NCBI RefSeq assembly: GCF_000496755.2
Contig: NZ_AYKS02000058.1
Location: 12,907-76,906 of the forward strand
Reading direction: 5' to 3'
Source of the DNA: Serratia sp. DD3
GTDB taxonomy: Bacteria; Pseudomonadota; Gammaproteobacteria; Enterobacterales; Enterobacteriaceae
DNA: 64,000 nucleotides
Under the pieces are notes generated by a model. It was not told the origin of the DNA. It saw only the letters and a list, made by a program, of their open reading frames with translations, and made no database searches. Positions 50,965 through 59,553 of the stretch are shown piece by piece (the first letter of the stretch is position 1; every line of letters begins with the position of its first letter). A program made the position numbers and the translations under genes.

Positions 50965-51204
50965 ATGTCATTTGAAGTATTTGAAAAACTGGAAGTAAAA
51001 GTTCAGCAGGCGATCGATACCATCACGTTGTTGCAGATGGAAATTGAAGAACTGAAAGAGAAAAACAGTTCTCTGTCTCAAGAAGTTCAGCACTCTGCGG
51101 GTCAGCATGAAGCCTTAACGCGTGAAAACCAGCAGCTAAAAGAAGAGCAGCATGTATGGCAAGAGCGCCTGCGTGCCTTGCTGGGTAAAATGGACGAGGT
51201 TTGA
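50965..51204 (+). CDS. zapB: cell division protein ZapB
   Basis: A 79-residue coiled-coil protein of the Z-ring, binding ZapA and linking to MatP. Heptads run through [20 protein letters not shown] and the Glu/Lys-rich middle. Full length and typical. GAGAGGA precedes ATG. In E. coli rraA and menA follow; here the next gene is a leftward DJ-1-like gene, so synteny is broken. Confidence 0.95.
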   Translation: MSFEVFEKLEVKVQQAIDTITLLQMEIEELKEKNSSLSQEVQHSAGQHEALTRENQQLKEEQHVWQERLRALLGKMDEV

Positions 51205-51415
51205 TCACTGTTGTTTTGAGTGACAAATGAGTCTGCGGGGGAATGCCGGTCAGCCATGCTGATGGGTGTTTTCCCGTTTTGTTTTTGGGCTATTGATGGT
51301 TGTTGATACCCGGCATTGGGCCCAATAAAAGACAGAAAGCGCGGTAACAATTTTCGTTCCCGGTGCCAGACCGGAAAGCGCCAATTGTGCCGCGCCTGAT
51401 TATCAGCGGTATTGA

Positions 51416-52000
51416 TTAATACGCTGCGAGTGGCACTTGCCAGTTTTCGTGATAGATATGTGTGGCTTGCTCCTGCGTGGTAACAGGGTCGCCAGTCAGC
51501 CGATAGCCGATGGTGAAGGCAAAATCAAACGCTGCCCCCAAACCCTGGCCGCTGATTAAGTTGCCATCTTCTACAACTTTTTCAGCCACGTAGGTCCCAT
51601 CTTCGATTTCCAGATGCAGACCGTCGGAACAGACATAACGGCGGCCTCTCAGCATCCCGTTGGCGGCCAGCACCAGCGCAGCGGCAGAGCTCAATGGGCA
51701 GATCAATTTGGCAGCCTGGTCATGACGGCGGATAAACTCCACAGCCAAGGCATTTTCTGCCATTTCGATGGTTGCTTTGGGCCCACCGGGGATCACCACG
51801 GCGTCGTACAGTTGGCTTTTGCGGCGTTCTAGCAGCGCATCAGCGAACATACGCATCTGGTGGTAGCTGCGGAGCTCCAGCCGATCCTGACAGGACAGCA
51901 GTTCCACTTCGATATCCATACGGCGTAACACGTCGATCACGATAACCGCCTCAGCCTCTTCAAATCCTTCGCTTAGCAGGACGGCAACTTTCTTGGTCAT
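51416..52000 (-). CDS. DJ-1/PfpI family protein
   Basis: A 194-residue protein of the ThiJ/DJ-1 class (VAVLLSEGFEEAEAVIVIDV, AVVIPGGPKATIEM). The nucleophile elbow reads LICPLSSAAALVLAANG. Aligned on the following A-x-G-M-L, the usual catalytic Cys is occupied by Ser, with a Cys three to four residues earlier. The glutamate in SEGFEE is kept. Activity as glyoxalase or deglycase is therefore doubtful. Lies between zapB and selC, convergent with zapB. Confidence 0.8.
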   Translation of the reverse strand: MTKKVAVLLSEGFEEAEAVIVIDVLRRMDIEVELLSCQDRLELRSYHQMRMFADALLERRKSQLYDAVVIPGGPKATIEMAENALAVEFIRRHDQAAKLICPLSSAAALVLAANGMLRGRRYVCSDGLHLEIEDGTYVAEKVVEDGNLISGQGLGAAFDFAFTIGYRLTGDPVTTQEQATHIYHENWQVPLAAY

Positions 52001-52120
52001 AGCATCTCCAGCAATGGACGGGTAAATACCCCAGACTAAGTTAGGTTAGCAGATAAAAAGGCCAGCCGTGGTAGCAGAGGCGAAGTGTAAGAGGGTGATC
52101 GCGGAAATATGAATTCCCCC

Positions 52121-52149
52121 TTAGCGTGATGTGGGATTCGCGCTATAAT
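52121..52149 (+). promoter_or_regulatory. selC promoter
   Basis: TTAGCG (52121-52126), 17-bp spacer, TATAAT (52144-52149), then a GC-rich stretch resembling a discriminator. The tRNA begins 25 bp further on. Confidence 0.6.
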
Positions 52150-52173
52150 CGCCCCTTGCTTGTGATTTGCAGA

Positions 52174-52268
52174 GGAAGATCTTCGTCCCCGGTGGGGCGG
52201 CTGGACTTCAAATCCAGTTGGGGCCGCCAGCGGTCCTGGGCAGGTTCGACTCCTGTGATCTTCCGCCA
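52174..52268 (+). tRNA. selC: tRNA-Sec (UCA anticodon)
   Basis: A 95-nt tRNA with the extended acceptor stem GGAAGATC / GATCTTCC, the long variable arm, anticodon TCA at 52208-52210 in CTGGACTTCAAATCCAG and encoded GCCA end. It is nearly identical to E. coli selC by recall. It decodes UGA as selenocysteine. selC is a well-known integration site for islands, and a decayed integrase follows. Confidence 0.97.
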
Positions 52269-52380
52269 TTCGGTGTATTCCGAACTCCACTAAAGTCAAC
52301 AAATCCCTTATAATGCCCGTAAGTTAAGCCGATCATACTCTCCTGGTGTCAACCCATGTCTACCCAAATCAAGTGTAGTC

Positions 52381-52432
52381 TGGGGGCACCATAGGGGGCA
52401 CTGGCGATGCCCCAATTTTTTAGGTGCCCCCA
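52381..52432. repeat. nested inverted repeat before integrase relic
   Basis: TGGGGGCACC (52381-52390) pairs with GGTGCCCCCA (52423-52432), and inside it GGGGCA (52395-52400) pairs with TGCCCC (52408-52413). The outer arm ends directly at the ATG of the integrase relic. It could be an integrase/excisionase binding region or a transcript hairpin. Confidence 0.6.
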
Positions 52433-52668
52433 ATGAAGCTAACAGCCCCCCACAAATTGAAACAGCCAAGCCCAGGAGAAGCTTTACAAGCTCTCTGATG
52501 GAAGCCACACAGCTTGCTCACATGGACAAGAACAGTATCCGTGGCACCTACAACCATGCGAAGTATCTGGATGGCAGGCATGAGATGTTGCAGTGGTATG
52601 CCGACTATATGGATAACTTGGAACGTGATGGGAATGTGGTGCATGGGGAGTTTGGGCGTCGGGCTTAG
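52433..52668 (+). pseudogene. P4-type integrase, internally deleted
   Basis: The 5' end keeps the family start (ATG AAG CTA ACA GCC, then QIETAKP after a frame change in a C-rich tract near 52446-52451). Almost all of the catalytic domain is missing. From 52501 to the TAG at 52666-52668 the last 55 codons remain: ATQLAHMDKNSIRGTYNHAK and EMLQWYADYMDNLERDG, the tail containing the region of the active-site Tyr (GTYNHAKY). This is a remnant of the recombinase that inserted an island at selC. Confidence 0.7.
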
Positions 52669-53126
52669 GGTGAAGTGGTTTTTCTGAAGGGGACCGGCAG
52701 TGATGCTGGTGCTGTTGGTTCCGGTTATAGCTTTTTTAGGTTTTTGATTAAACTAGTTTTTGTTGGTGCCTACAACCTTTTAAAACTGGTGGGTGAAAAC
52801 ACCGTTAACAAAACATTGTGCGATGGGTTAAGGTAATCAGGCTGAAGCTTGCGGGTATGGCTTCGAGCGATGGCCTATAGTTCGTTGGAGGAGGATCCAT
52901 TTGATTTTGAGAAACTAAACTCTCCACTCGTTATCAGTATTATTTCCATAAGCAAGTTCTTGGCTCGACTAGGATAGAGGATGTTACTAACATCGAGGTT
53001 TATTCAATGAAGAGCGAGTGTTAGTATTATGATCGTAAGATTTCCGATATAGTTAGTTATCTTGTATAAATAATTGGTTGATTTTAATATATATTTCTGG
53101 ATGGGCTTTTAACAAAGGTGTTTCCT
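52669..53126. other. gene-free AT-rich stretch
   Basis: No supported gene. A 34-codon frame (52871-52978, beginning MAYSSLEEDPFDFEKLNSP) has no recognised family and is preceded only by a weak site. The segment just before the next gene is strongly AT-rich and probably holds its promoter. Confidence 0.3.
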
Positions 53127-54860
53127 ATGTCTAATAATTTCATATTGAGCCAGTTTTTTGATGCATTAAATTTTGAGGAGAAACAGTTTATTCCGATATT
53201 AAAAAATGATCGCTTAGGGATAATATTGCGTTCTGCTGTAAATGAGCTTGACTGGTTTTTCTATAACTATAAAAAAGAAGAGAGCCAAACATATGAGCAG
53301 GAAGAAGAACTCTATATTCTAAAGTTGGGTGTTTCACGAGTTATAAACTTGGCACTCGATTCTAGACCATCTTTTGATATTCCCTCTGTGATGTTTCTTC
53401 GCACCCCAGAAATAACCTCCCCTATTCTTGAAATAATCAGAGGGTTGGGTATGATTGAGCATGGAAGAAGAGTTGGACAAACAGTTACTGCAGGGATAAG
53501 TCAGATAAGAAAGACTGGGGATAATGAGTTTTTAATAACGCACCCCGTCCATCTGATTGATGATGAATATTACGAGTTGGCTATATCGACTTACTACAAA
53601 GATAAATATATAAAACATGCAGCAATACTGCTTGAGTCATCATATTGGAAGACGTTTGCAATAGATGTAGATAAAAAACTTACTGATTTAGTTTATCCCT
53701 TTGCAACAAACTACATCGGTTACGATGCAGATCCTCTCTTGGATGCATTTTTCTTTTCTTTGGCGTATCACGACCTGCTAATTCAAGATGGTTTTGACAC
53801 GTTTCATTATTCTACTCGTTTTGGTGGAGTTGAGTTTCAAAAATACAAATTAGCTCTTGGTTTCATTATTTCAATAGTTTCTCGGCATGAGAAATTTGCA
53901 GAAAAGCTGATAAAAAAAGAGCCTAAAATTAAGTTGGAAAATATTCTTACTATCTCATCTGAGACTGATGATTTTATTGAAAGTATGTGTGAAGCTATTA
54001 ACTTTTTCGGTTCGGAATTAAAAGATCATACTGATTCTACACTTGATGAGGCTCGCAAAATTTTTGAAGTTTTATCATGCAGTAGGAAAAATATTGGATT
54101 ATTAGACCGACCGGCCTCTACTCTCCCAATTTTAATACAAAGTTCAGATGAAAGCTTTTTCCGTTGTATCACAGGAATATATACATCACCAATGCAGTTT
54201 TTGCTCGACTCTTTAAGATACCATTTTAAAAAAGACTATGATAAACATCAACAATCAAGAGAAAAGGTTTTTCAAAATTCAATTAAAAACATTTTGAACG
54301 AAAACTTCCATGGCTTAAAATACAAGGAAAATATAAAAATAAAGCAGGGTGGAAAAGTTTTAACTGATATAGATTTAATCATAATAGAAGAAAAAACAGG
54401 TGTGATTTTTCTCTGTCAACTGAAACACCAAGAACTCTATGGGGCAGATCTTCATGCCAAGCATATCCGTACAACTCGGTTAAAAGAACATGCAACTTGC
54501 TGGCTCAATGCTCTCGACAATTGGTTAGATGTATCTGGTGAAAAAGGGCTAAGAGCCGCACTACAGCTATCAAAAAAATTCCCAAAAATGACTGTTTATC
54601 GGTTATTTATAACAAGGAATTATGCATACCCTCTAAAAGAGTTGTCAGCTAATGACAAAACAGCTTATTCAAACTGGGATCAATTTGTTTATGCTATTGA
54701 GTTAATAAAGAAAAAAGAAAATGATAATGGAGGTTTAAACGATATAATCGTTAATCTAAAAATCATGGAGGAAAGCTATGGAGAAACATATTTTTCAAGG
54801 GAGCCTGATTCACGATGGATAATTAGAGATTTAAAGTTTACAACGCAAAAAGGAGAATAA
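53127..54860 (+). CDS. orphan protein with C-terminal PD-(D/E)XK-like motif
   Basis: A 577-residue, AT-rich gene with no family I can name. The N-terminal 350 residues are helical with no clear motif. In the C-terminal part, TDIDLIIIEEKTGVIFLCQL shows Asp416 followed 15 residues later by Gln431-x-Lys433, the D...(E/Q)xK layout of PD-(D/E)XK nucleases, preceded by a helical segment (REKVFQNSIKNILNENFHG). ATG 53127 was chosen because AAAGG lies 8 nt before it; GTG 53118 is an alternative. Being in the selC island next to a methyltransferase operon, it may be a defence nuclease (inference). Confidence 0.55.
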   Translation: MSNNFILSQFFDALNFEEKQFIPILKNDRLGIILRSAVNELDWFFYNYKKEESQTYEQEEELYILKLGVSRVINLALDSRPSFDIPSVMFLRTPEITSPILEIIRGLGMIEHGRRVGQTVTAGISQIRKTGDNEFLITHPVHLIDDEYYELAISTYYKDKYIKHAAILLESSYWKTFAIDVDKKLTDLVYPFATNYIGYDADPLLDAFFFSLAYHDLLIQDGFDTFHYSTRFGGVEFQKYKLALGFIISIVSRHEKFAEKLIKKEPKIKLENILTISSETDDFIESMCEAINFFGSELKDHTDSTLDEARKIFEVLSCSRKNIGLLDRPASTLPILIQSSDESFFRCITGIYTSPMQFLLDSLRYHFKKDYDKHQQSREKVFQNSIKNILNENFHGLKYKENIKIKQGGKVLTDIDLIIIEEKTGVIFLCQLKHQELYGADLHAKHIRTTRLKEHATCWLNALDNWLDVSGEKGLRAALQLSKKFPKMTVYRLFITRNYAYPLKELSANDKTAYSNWDQFVYAIELIKKKENDNGGLNDIIVNLKIMEESYGETYFSREPDSRWIIRDLKFTTQKGE

Positions 54861-55474
54861 AGTGAGTTTATGTTGGATTGTATGAAAAAGCCAATGGAGA
54901 AATTTATTATGTTTTATTAAGTTATTTTTTTTGGCCCATAAAGTCGGTAAAGTTATAGATTTGGTTCACAAATTCACTCCCAGTTATTTTTAGTCATTCT
55001 ATAGCTGTAGTTTATGTATTATAGGGTTAGGAAATTAAATAGCATCCATAAATAGGTAATTATAAATGTTATCTCTGACTCTTTGCGAGAATTATCATCA
55101 TTATTTTGGTATGGATAATACCAACAGAGTTACAATGTTTGGAAAGAGGAATAGTCAAAAAGCAAGATACACAAATTAAGGCATGGAGCATGGTTTAGAA
55201 TGATACTCAAAAATTTCGTTGTTCAAGCCAAGGTTGTGGTTTAAGGATGTGGTACGACTGCTCTGATTGCAGTCTATGCATACAGATCACAGCCCAAGAA
55301 ATATTCATACCATTAGAGGCGACACGTTAAGAAAATAGATGTGTTTGCATAACATATTTAACTAATATATGGTAGTGTTTTTGAGCAATTGCATGTAAGA
55401 TCATAAGGTAGCTATTATCTCAAAGAGTCACTATTAGAACGAAAACTCATGATTTTACAGGGATAACCTTATCA
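54861..55474. other. gene-free stretch before the methyltransferase operon
   Basis: No intact gene. The 614 bp are AT-rich with many stops in all frames. The segment near 55225-55330 is slightly richer in GC and Cys/Trp codons, like a worn gene fragment, but no family is recognised. The last 60 bp probably hold the operon promoter; the ribosome site of the next gene is weak. Confidence 0.3.
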
Positions 55475-56566
55475 ATGAAGGTGATTGACTTTTTCTGCGG
55501 TTGTGGGGGGGCTAGTAAAGGGTTTGAACTGGCAGGGTTTGAGATCTCTCTTGGCATAGATGTAGACCAGAACGCTGCCGATAGCTACAAGGCGAACTTC
55601 CCCAGTACTGAATTCATTCAGGATGATATCCGTAACATCAAGGTGAAAGACATAGCGAAAAAAATACCGGATTGGAAAGAGGTTGATCTGGTTTTTTGTG
55701 CTTGTGCACCCTGCCAGCCGTTTTCTTCCCAAAACAAAAAACGCGATAGTGGTGATACCCGCAGGTCGTTACTAAGTGAAACTAAACGTTTCATCCGTGC
55801 ATTTCGCCCTGAATACGTCTTTATTGAAAACGTACCCGGAATTCAAAGTGTCAAACTAGCAGAGAACGGCCCTTTTGCTGATTTTCTCCACTTTCTTGAA
55901 CGCTTTGATTATCAATATGAATACAGGGTAGTGTCCAGTGAGTTTTATGGTGTTCCCCAGCAGCGTAAGCGTTTGGTGGTGCTGGCTCGGTTAAATGGGC
56001 GACCAGTTTTTCCAGCTTTTACCCATGGAGTGGAGGGTAAACCCTTTGCTACTGTTCGAGACTACATCAGCCAACTCAACCCACTGCAGGCCGGAGAAAC
56101 CGACCTAGGTGATTCACTGCATTCAGCAGCGGTCATCCAAACAGTTAATATTGAACGTTTGAAGCATACGCCTGAGGGGGGAGATCGACGTAACTGGCCT
56201 TTAAAACTTTGGCTCAAGTGTCACCAAACTTATGATGGTCACACTGACGTTTATGGTCGGATGAGTTGGGATTCACCGTGCAAAACATTGACCACCAAAT
56301 GTACTAGTATTTCTAATGGACGCTTTGGTCACCCAGACACAGAACAACTCAGGGCAATCACCTTCCGTGAAGCCGCTTTGCTGCAAACTTTCCCTAGAAG
56401 CTTCCAATTTAAGGGAAACCGTGTGTCAAAATCCAAGCAAATTGGTAACGCTGTTCCTGTATTGCTAGCGCAACGTTTCGCAGAAGTCATGTGGCAACAA
56501 CATTACGGACAATTGGAGGGGTTAGTCGCACTAGCCCAATTTGACCATGGCGCAAATAAAAACTAA
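55475..56566 (+). CDS. C5 cytosine-specific DNA methyltransferase
   Basis: A 363-residue AdoMet-dependent enzyme making 5-methylcytosine. Motif I DFFCGCGGASKGF, motif IV APCQPFSSQ (nucleophile Cys80), motif VI ENVPG, motif VIII QQRKRLVVLA, a target-recognition stretch and motifs IX/X (REAALLQTFP, KQIGNAVPVLLA) are all present. Its recognition sequence cannot be read off. The stop lies inside the next gene (20-bp overlap), so the methylase and the ATPase are made together. No restriction endonuclease of a standard type follows directly. Confidence 0.93.
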   Translation: MKVIDFFCGCGGASKGFELAGFEISLGIDVDQNAADSYKANFPSTEFIQDDIRNIKVKDIAKKIPDWKEVDLVFCACAPCQPFSSQNKKRDSGDTRRSLLSETKRFIRAFRPEYVFIENVPGIQSVKLAENGPFADFLHFLERFDYQYEYRVVSSEFYGVPQQRKRLVVLARLNGRPVFPAFTHGVEGKPFATVRDYISQLNPLQAGETDLGDSLHSAAVIQTVNIERLKHTPEGGDRRNWPLKLWLKCHQTYDGHTDVYGRMSWDSPCKTLTTKCTSISNGRFGHPDTEQLRAITFREAALLQTFPRSFQFKGNRVSKSKQIGNAVPVLLAQRFAEVMWQQHYGQLEGLVALAQFDHGANKN

Positions 56567-59549
56567 AGCCCGAGCACTTGATATGCTCGGCAGACAGCAA
56601 ATTGCTGGAATACCTACAGCCCTGAGTGAACTGTTTAAAAATGCTCATGATGCCTATGCTGATAATGTCGAAGTAGACTACGTCAGAAAAAAGAATCTAC
56701 TCATCATACGTGATGATGGCTTAGGTATGACAAGGGAAGAATTTGAGGAGCGCTGGCTCACTATCGGTACCGATAGCAAACTGATTGACGAAGACAGCAT
56801 CAGTATGCCAGATATAGACATAGTTAAAGTTGCTCGCCCGATTATGGGAGAGAAGGGTATTGGTCGTTTGGCCATCGCATCCATCGGCCCTCAGGTGTTA
56901 GTAGTCACTCGGTCACGTAGAAACGATGTCTTGGGTAATATCGTCGCTGCTTTTGTGAATTGGACTTTGTTTTCTCTGCCTAAACTCAATCTGGACGATA
57001 TCAGTATTCCTATTGTCGAACTAGCTCCAGGGGAATCTTTACGCAAAGAAAATGTGGGGATGTTACTGAAAGAAGCCTTGGCTAATATCCATGATTTGAA
57101 TGGCAAGATATCGCAAAAGAAGATTTGTACCCTTATTGCTCAGGTCGAAAAATTCAATTACGATCCTGAGCTCTGGACTACTAACCTGAACAACCTAGAC
57201 CAATATTTGGGTCTAAAACGTGAGAGCCTAGACTTAGATGGTAACCGGGGTGGAACCCATTTCATTATTGTTCCAGTGGATGAGATTCTAGCTGATGATA
57301 TCGAAGGTATTACTACTGCCAGACGTACTGATCAGGCTTCTCGTTTGGAAAAATCGTTGTTGGGGTTTACTAACACCATGTACGAAAGCGCTCATCCTCC
57401 TATTGTAGCTCGATTTCGTGATCATACTCTCCATGGTGAATGTGTAGATAGAATCAGTGAGTCTGTTTTTTTTACTCCTGATGAGTTCGCTATTGCAGAC
57501 CATCATTTTAATGGTGATTTTAACGAATTTGGTCAGTTTTCCGGCTCAATCAGAATATATGGTGAAGAAAAAAATGTTGTAATTTCTTGGCCAGATGGAG
57601 GTAACAAAGAAGTTCTTTGTGGTCCATTTAAGCTAAATTTGGCCTATGTACATGGCTTGCAAAAAGATTCCAAAGTATCGCCAGAAATATGGCAAGAGCT
57701 TCGAGATAAAACTGATAAAATTGGTGGTTTATATATCTATCGCGATGGTATTCGAATATTGCCATATGGTGACTCTGATGTGGATTTTCTTCGTATTGAA
57801 CAACGTAGATCAAAAAGTGCAAAGGAATATTTTTTCTCCTATCGGCGTATGTTCGGTGCAATAGAATTAACTAAAATCAACAACTCAGAGTTACAAGAAA
57901 AAGCCGGGCGAGAGGGGTTTATTGAAAACAAAGCTTACAAGCAGTTAAAGGCTATTTTAGAAAATTTCTTCATCCAGATTGCCGCTGACTACTTTAATGA
58001 TAAGGGTGATCAATCTTCTACCTTTATTGAAACCCGTGCTCGCCAGCAACGAGAGAACGAAATACTGAAAAAACGGGATAATTATAAAAATAATAAGCGT
58101 AAAAAGTTTTCTGAAGCTCTTGAGGTTTTTTTCAAAAAACTAGATGCAGGACAATGGGAACAAACTATCCAAATCCTTACCGAAAAAGCGAATACAGCTA
58201 TTGATAATTTCGATCCACAAGAACATACAGTGGATGATCTGGCCTTCAATGTCGAAAAAATTCGTGTAGATGAGTTTGGCAAGCTTATTAGAAATATTGA
58301 TATTATAAAACCTGCGGGCATTGGTCTGAACAAAGATTTGGCTGATCAATGGGATGTCTATCAGGTGAAGAAAGTCGAGTTATTGGCCCAAATTGAAGAG
58401 CGAAAAACAGAGATAGGCCGCAGACTAGTAGAATATGAAGACCGCTATGGTGATAGAACAGGGCTGCGTCGGCGCTTTAACGATTCACTTACCGCTCTAG
58501 AAGAGTATCAACGCAAGCAACTCAATGATGCGTACAATAAAGCTAATCAAGTATTGGAGGAGTTACAACAACAAACCCACCAACTACTTAAGAAAAACCG
58601 AGAACAGGCCAGACTTCAAGCTGCTGATGCTTTAAAAGATTTTAATTCTACCAGTTTTCAAGGAATCACTACTGAGCAACTATTCCAGATAAAAAATGAT
58701 TTGGAAACCAGAATAGATAAATCATCTAAAGCTATCCAAGAAAGTATTGGCTTTATCACGGAACGTTTGTTGATAGCTAAAGAAGGTAGTGAACAGAATA
58801 CCACTTCGTCTGCTGAGTTGATTTCCATTCTTGAAACAGAATATGAGCATCTCAAAGAACAACATGAAAAAAATTTGCAATTGGCTCAGTTGGGTATGGC
58901 TTTAGGAGTTCTTGGCCATGAGTTTAATAGCAATATATTGTCCATTCGCCGAGCTCTTAACGAAATGCAACCTTTCGCTGTTCGTAGTGAACGTTTCAAA
59001 CTTGTTTATGATAGAGTACGTACCGGTTTCGATCACTTAGATGCTAGTCTTAAAACACTTATGCCGCTTACTCGGCGTATGGGGCGTCGTCGAACTCTGA
59101 TTACTGGCAAAGCTATTAGCGAATTTCTTATATCTGTCTTCGAGGAACGATTGGAGAAAGAAAAGATAAAGCTTAACTTCACTGCTGATTTTTACAACCA
59201 GAGTGTGGTTACATTCACATCTACGCTTTACCCAGTGTTCATCAACCTTATTGACAATGCAATCCAGTGGGTGGTTAGAAGTACTGGTGATAAGATAATT
59301 ACCCTTGATGCCACAAAATATGGTTTTATAATTCAAGATTCCGGCCCAGGCATCCCTACTATAGACCAACAGAATGTTTTTGAGTTTGGCTTTAGTCGCC
59401 GTATAGGCGGACAGGGCATGGGCCTTTATATTGCTCGTCAGACCCTAGAGAGAGATGGTTTCGAAATTTTCCTCGAACCCTACCGTCCTGATACTGGAGC
59501 AGTGTTCAGGATCGAACCTAAAGAAAGCCAAGAGATGGATACGGAGTGA
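56547..59549 (+). CDS. double-GHKL ATPase: MORC/Hsp90-like front, histidine-kinase-like back
   Basis: A 1001-residue protein. The N-terminal GHKL module has N-box Glu28/Asn32/Asp35 in SELFKNAHDAYAD, G1 DDGLGM (57-61) and G2 MGEKGIGRLA (about 97-106), in the style of Hsp90, MutL and MORC ATPases. Residues about 490-770 are charged and coiled-coil. The C-terminus is histidine-kinase-like: H-box VLGHEFNSNI (His791), N-box NLIDNAIQW (Asn900, Asn904), G1 DSGPGI (931-936) and G2 GGQGMGLYIA. Chosen start is ATG 56547 inside the methyltransferase gene; TTG 56541 is an alternative. No membrane segment, so it is a cytoplasmic sensor. The receiver-like gene follows 4 bp later. Confidence 0.85.
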   Translation: MAQIKTKARALDMLGRQQIAGIPTALSELFKNAHDAYADNVEVDYVRKKNLLIIRDDGLGMTREEFEERWLTIGTDSKLIDEDSISMPDIDIVKVARPIMGEKGIGRLAIASIGPQVLVVTRSRRNDVLGNIVAAFVNWTLFSLPKLNLDDISIPIVELAPGESLRKENVGMLLKEALANIHDLNGKISQKKICTLIAQVEKFNYDPELWTTNLNNLDQYLGLKRESLDLDGNRGGTHFIIVPVDEILADDIEGITTARRTDQASRLEKSLLGFTNTMYESAHPPIVARFRDHTLHGECVDRISESVFFTPDEFAIADHHFNGDFNEFGQFSGSIRIYGEEKNVVISWPDGGNKEVLCGPFKLNLAYVHGLQKDSKVSPEIWQELRDKTDKIGGLYIYRDGIRILPYGDSDVDFLRIEQRRSKSAKEYFFSYRRMFGAIELTKINNSELQEKAGREGFIENKAYKQLKAILENFFIQIAADYFNDKGDQSSTFIETRARQQRENEILKKRDNYKNNKRKKFSEALEVFFKKLDAGQWEQTIQILTEKANTAIDNFDPQEHTVDDLAFNVEKIRVDEFGKLIRNIDIIKPAGIGLNKDLADQWDVYQVKKVELLAQIEERKTEIGRRLVEYEDRYGDRTGLRRRFNDSLTALEEYQRKQLNDAYNKANQVLEELQQQTHQLLKKNREQARLQAADALKDFNSTSFQGITTEQLFQIKNDLETRIDKSSKAIQESIGFITERLLIAKEGSEQNTTSSAELISILETEYEHLKEQHEKNLQLAQLGMALGVLGHEFNSNILSIRRALNEMQPFAVRSERFKLVYDRVRTGFDHLDASLKTLMPLTRRMGRRRTLITGKAISEFLISVFEERLEKEKIKLNFTADFYNQSVVTFTSTLYPVFINLIDNAIQWVVRSTGDKIITLDATKYGFIIQDSGPGIPTIDQQNVFEFGFSRRIGGQGMGLYIARQTLERDGFEIFLEPYRPDTGAVFRIEPKESQEMDTE

Positions 59550-59553
59550 TATT

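Noticed and set aside
52308..52644. Minus-strand frames over the integrase relic
   Set aside because: The plus strand clearly encodes integrase N- and C-terminal pieces; the minus frames are shadows.
55475..56566. Housekeeping Dcm methylase
   Set aside because: It lacks vsr as neighbour, overlaps a GHKL ATPase gene and lies in an AT-rich island, so an accessory methylase is more likely.
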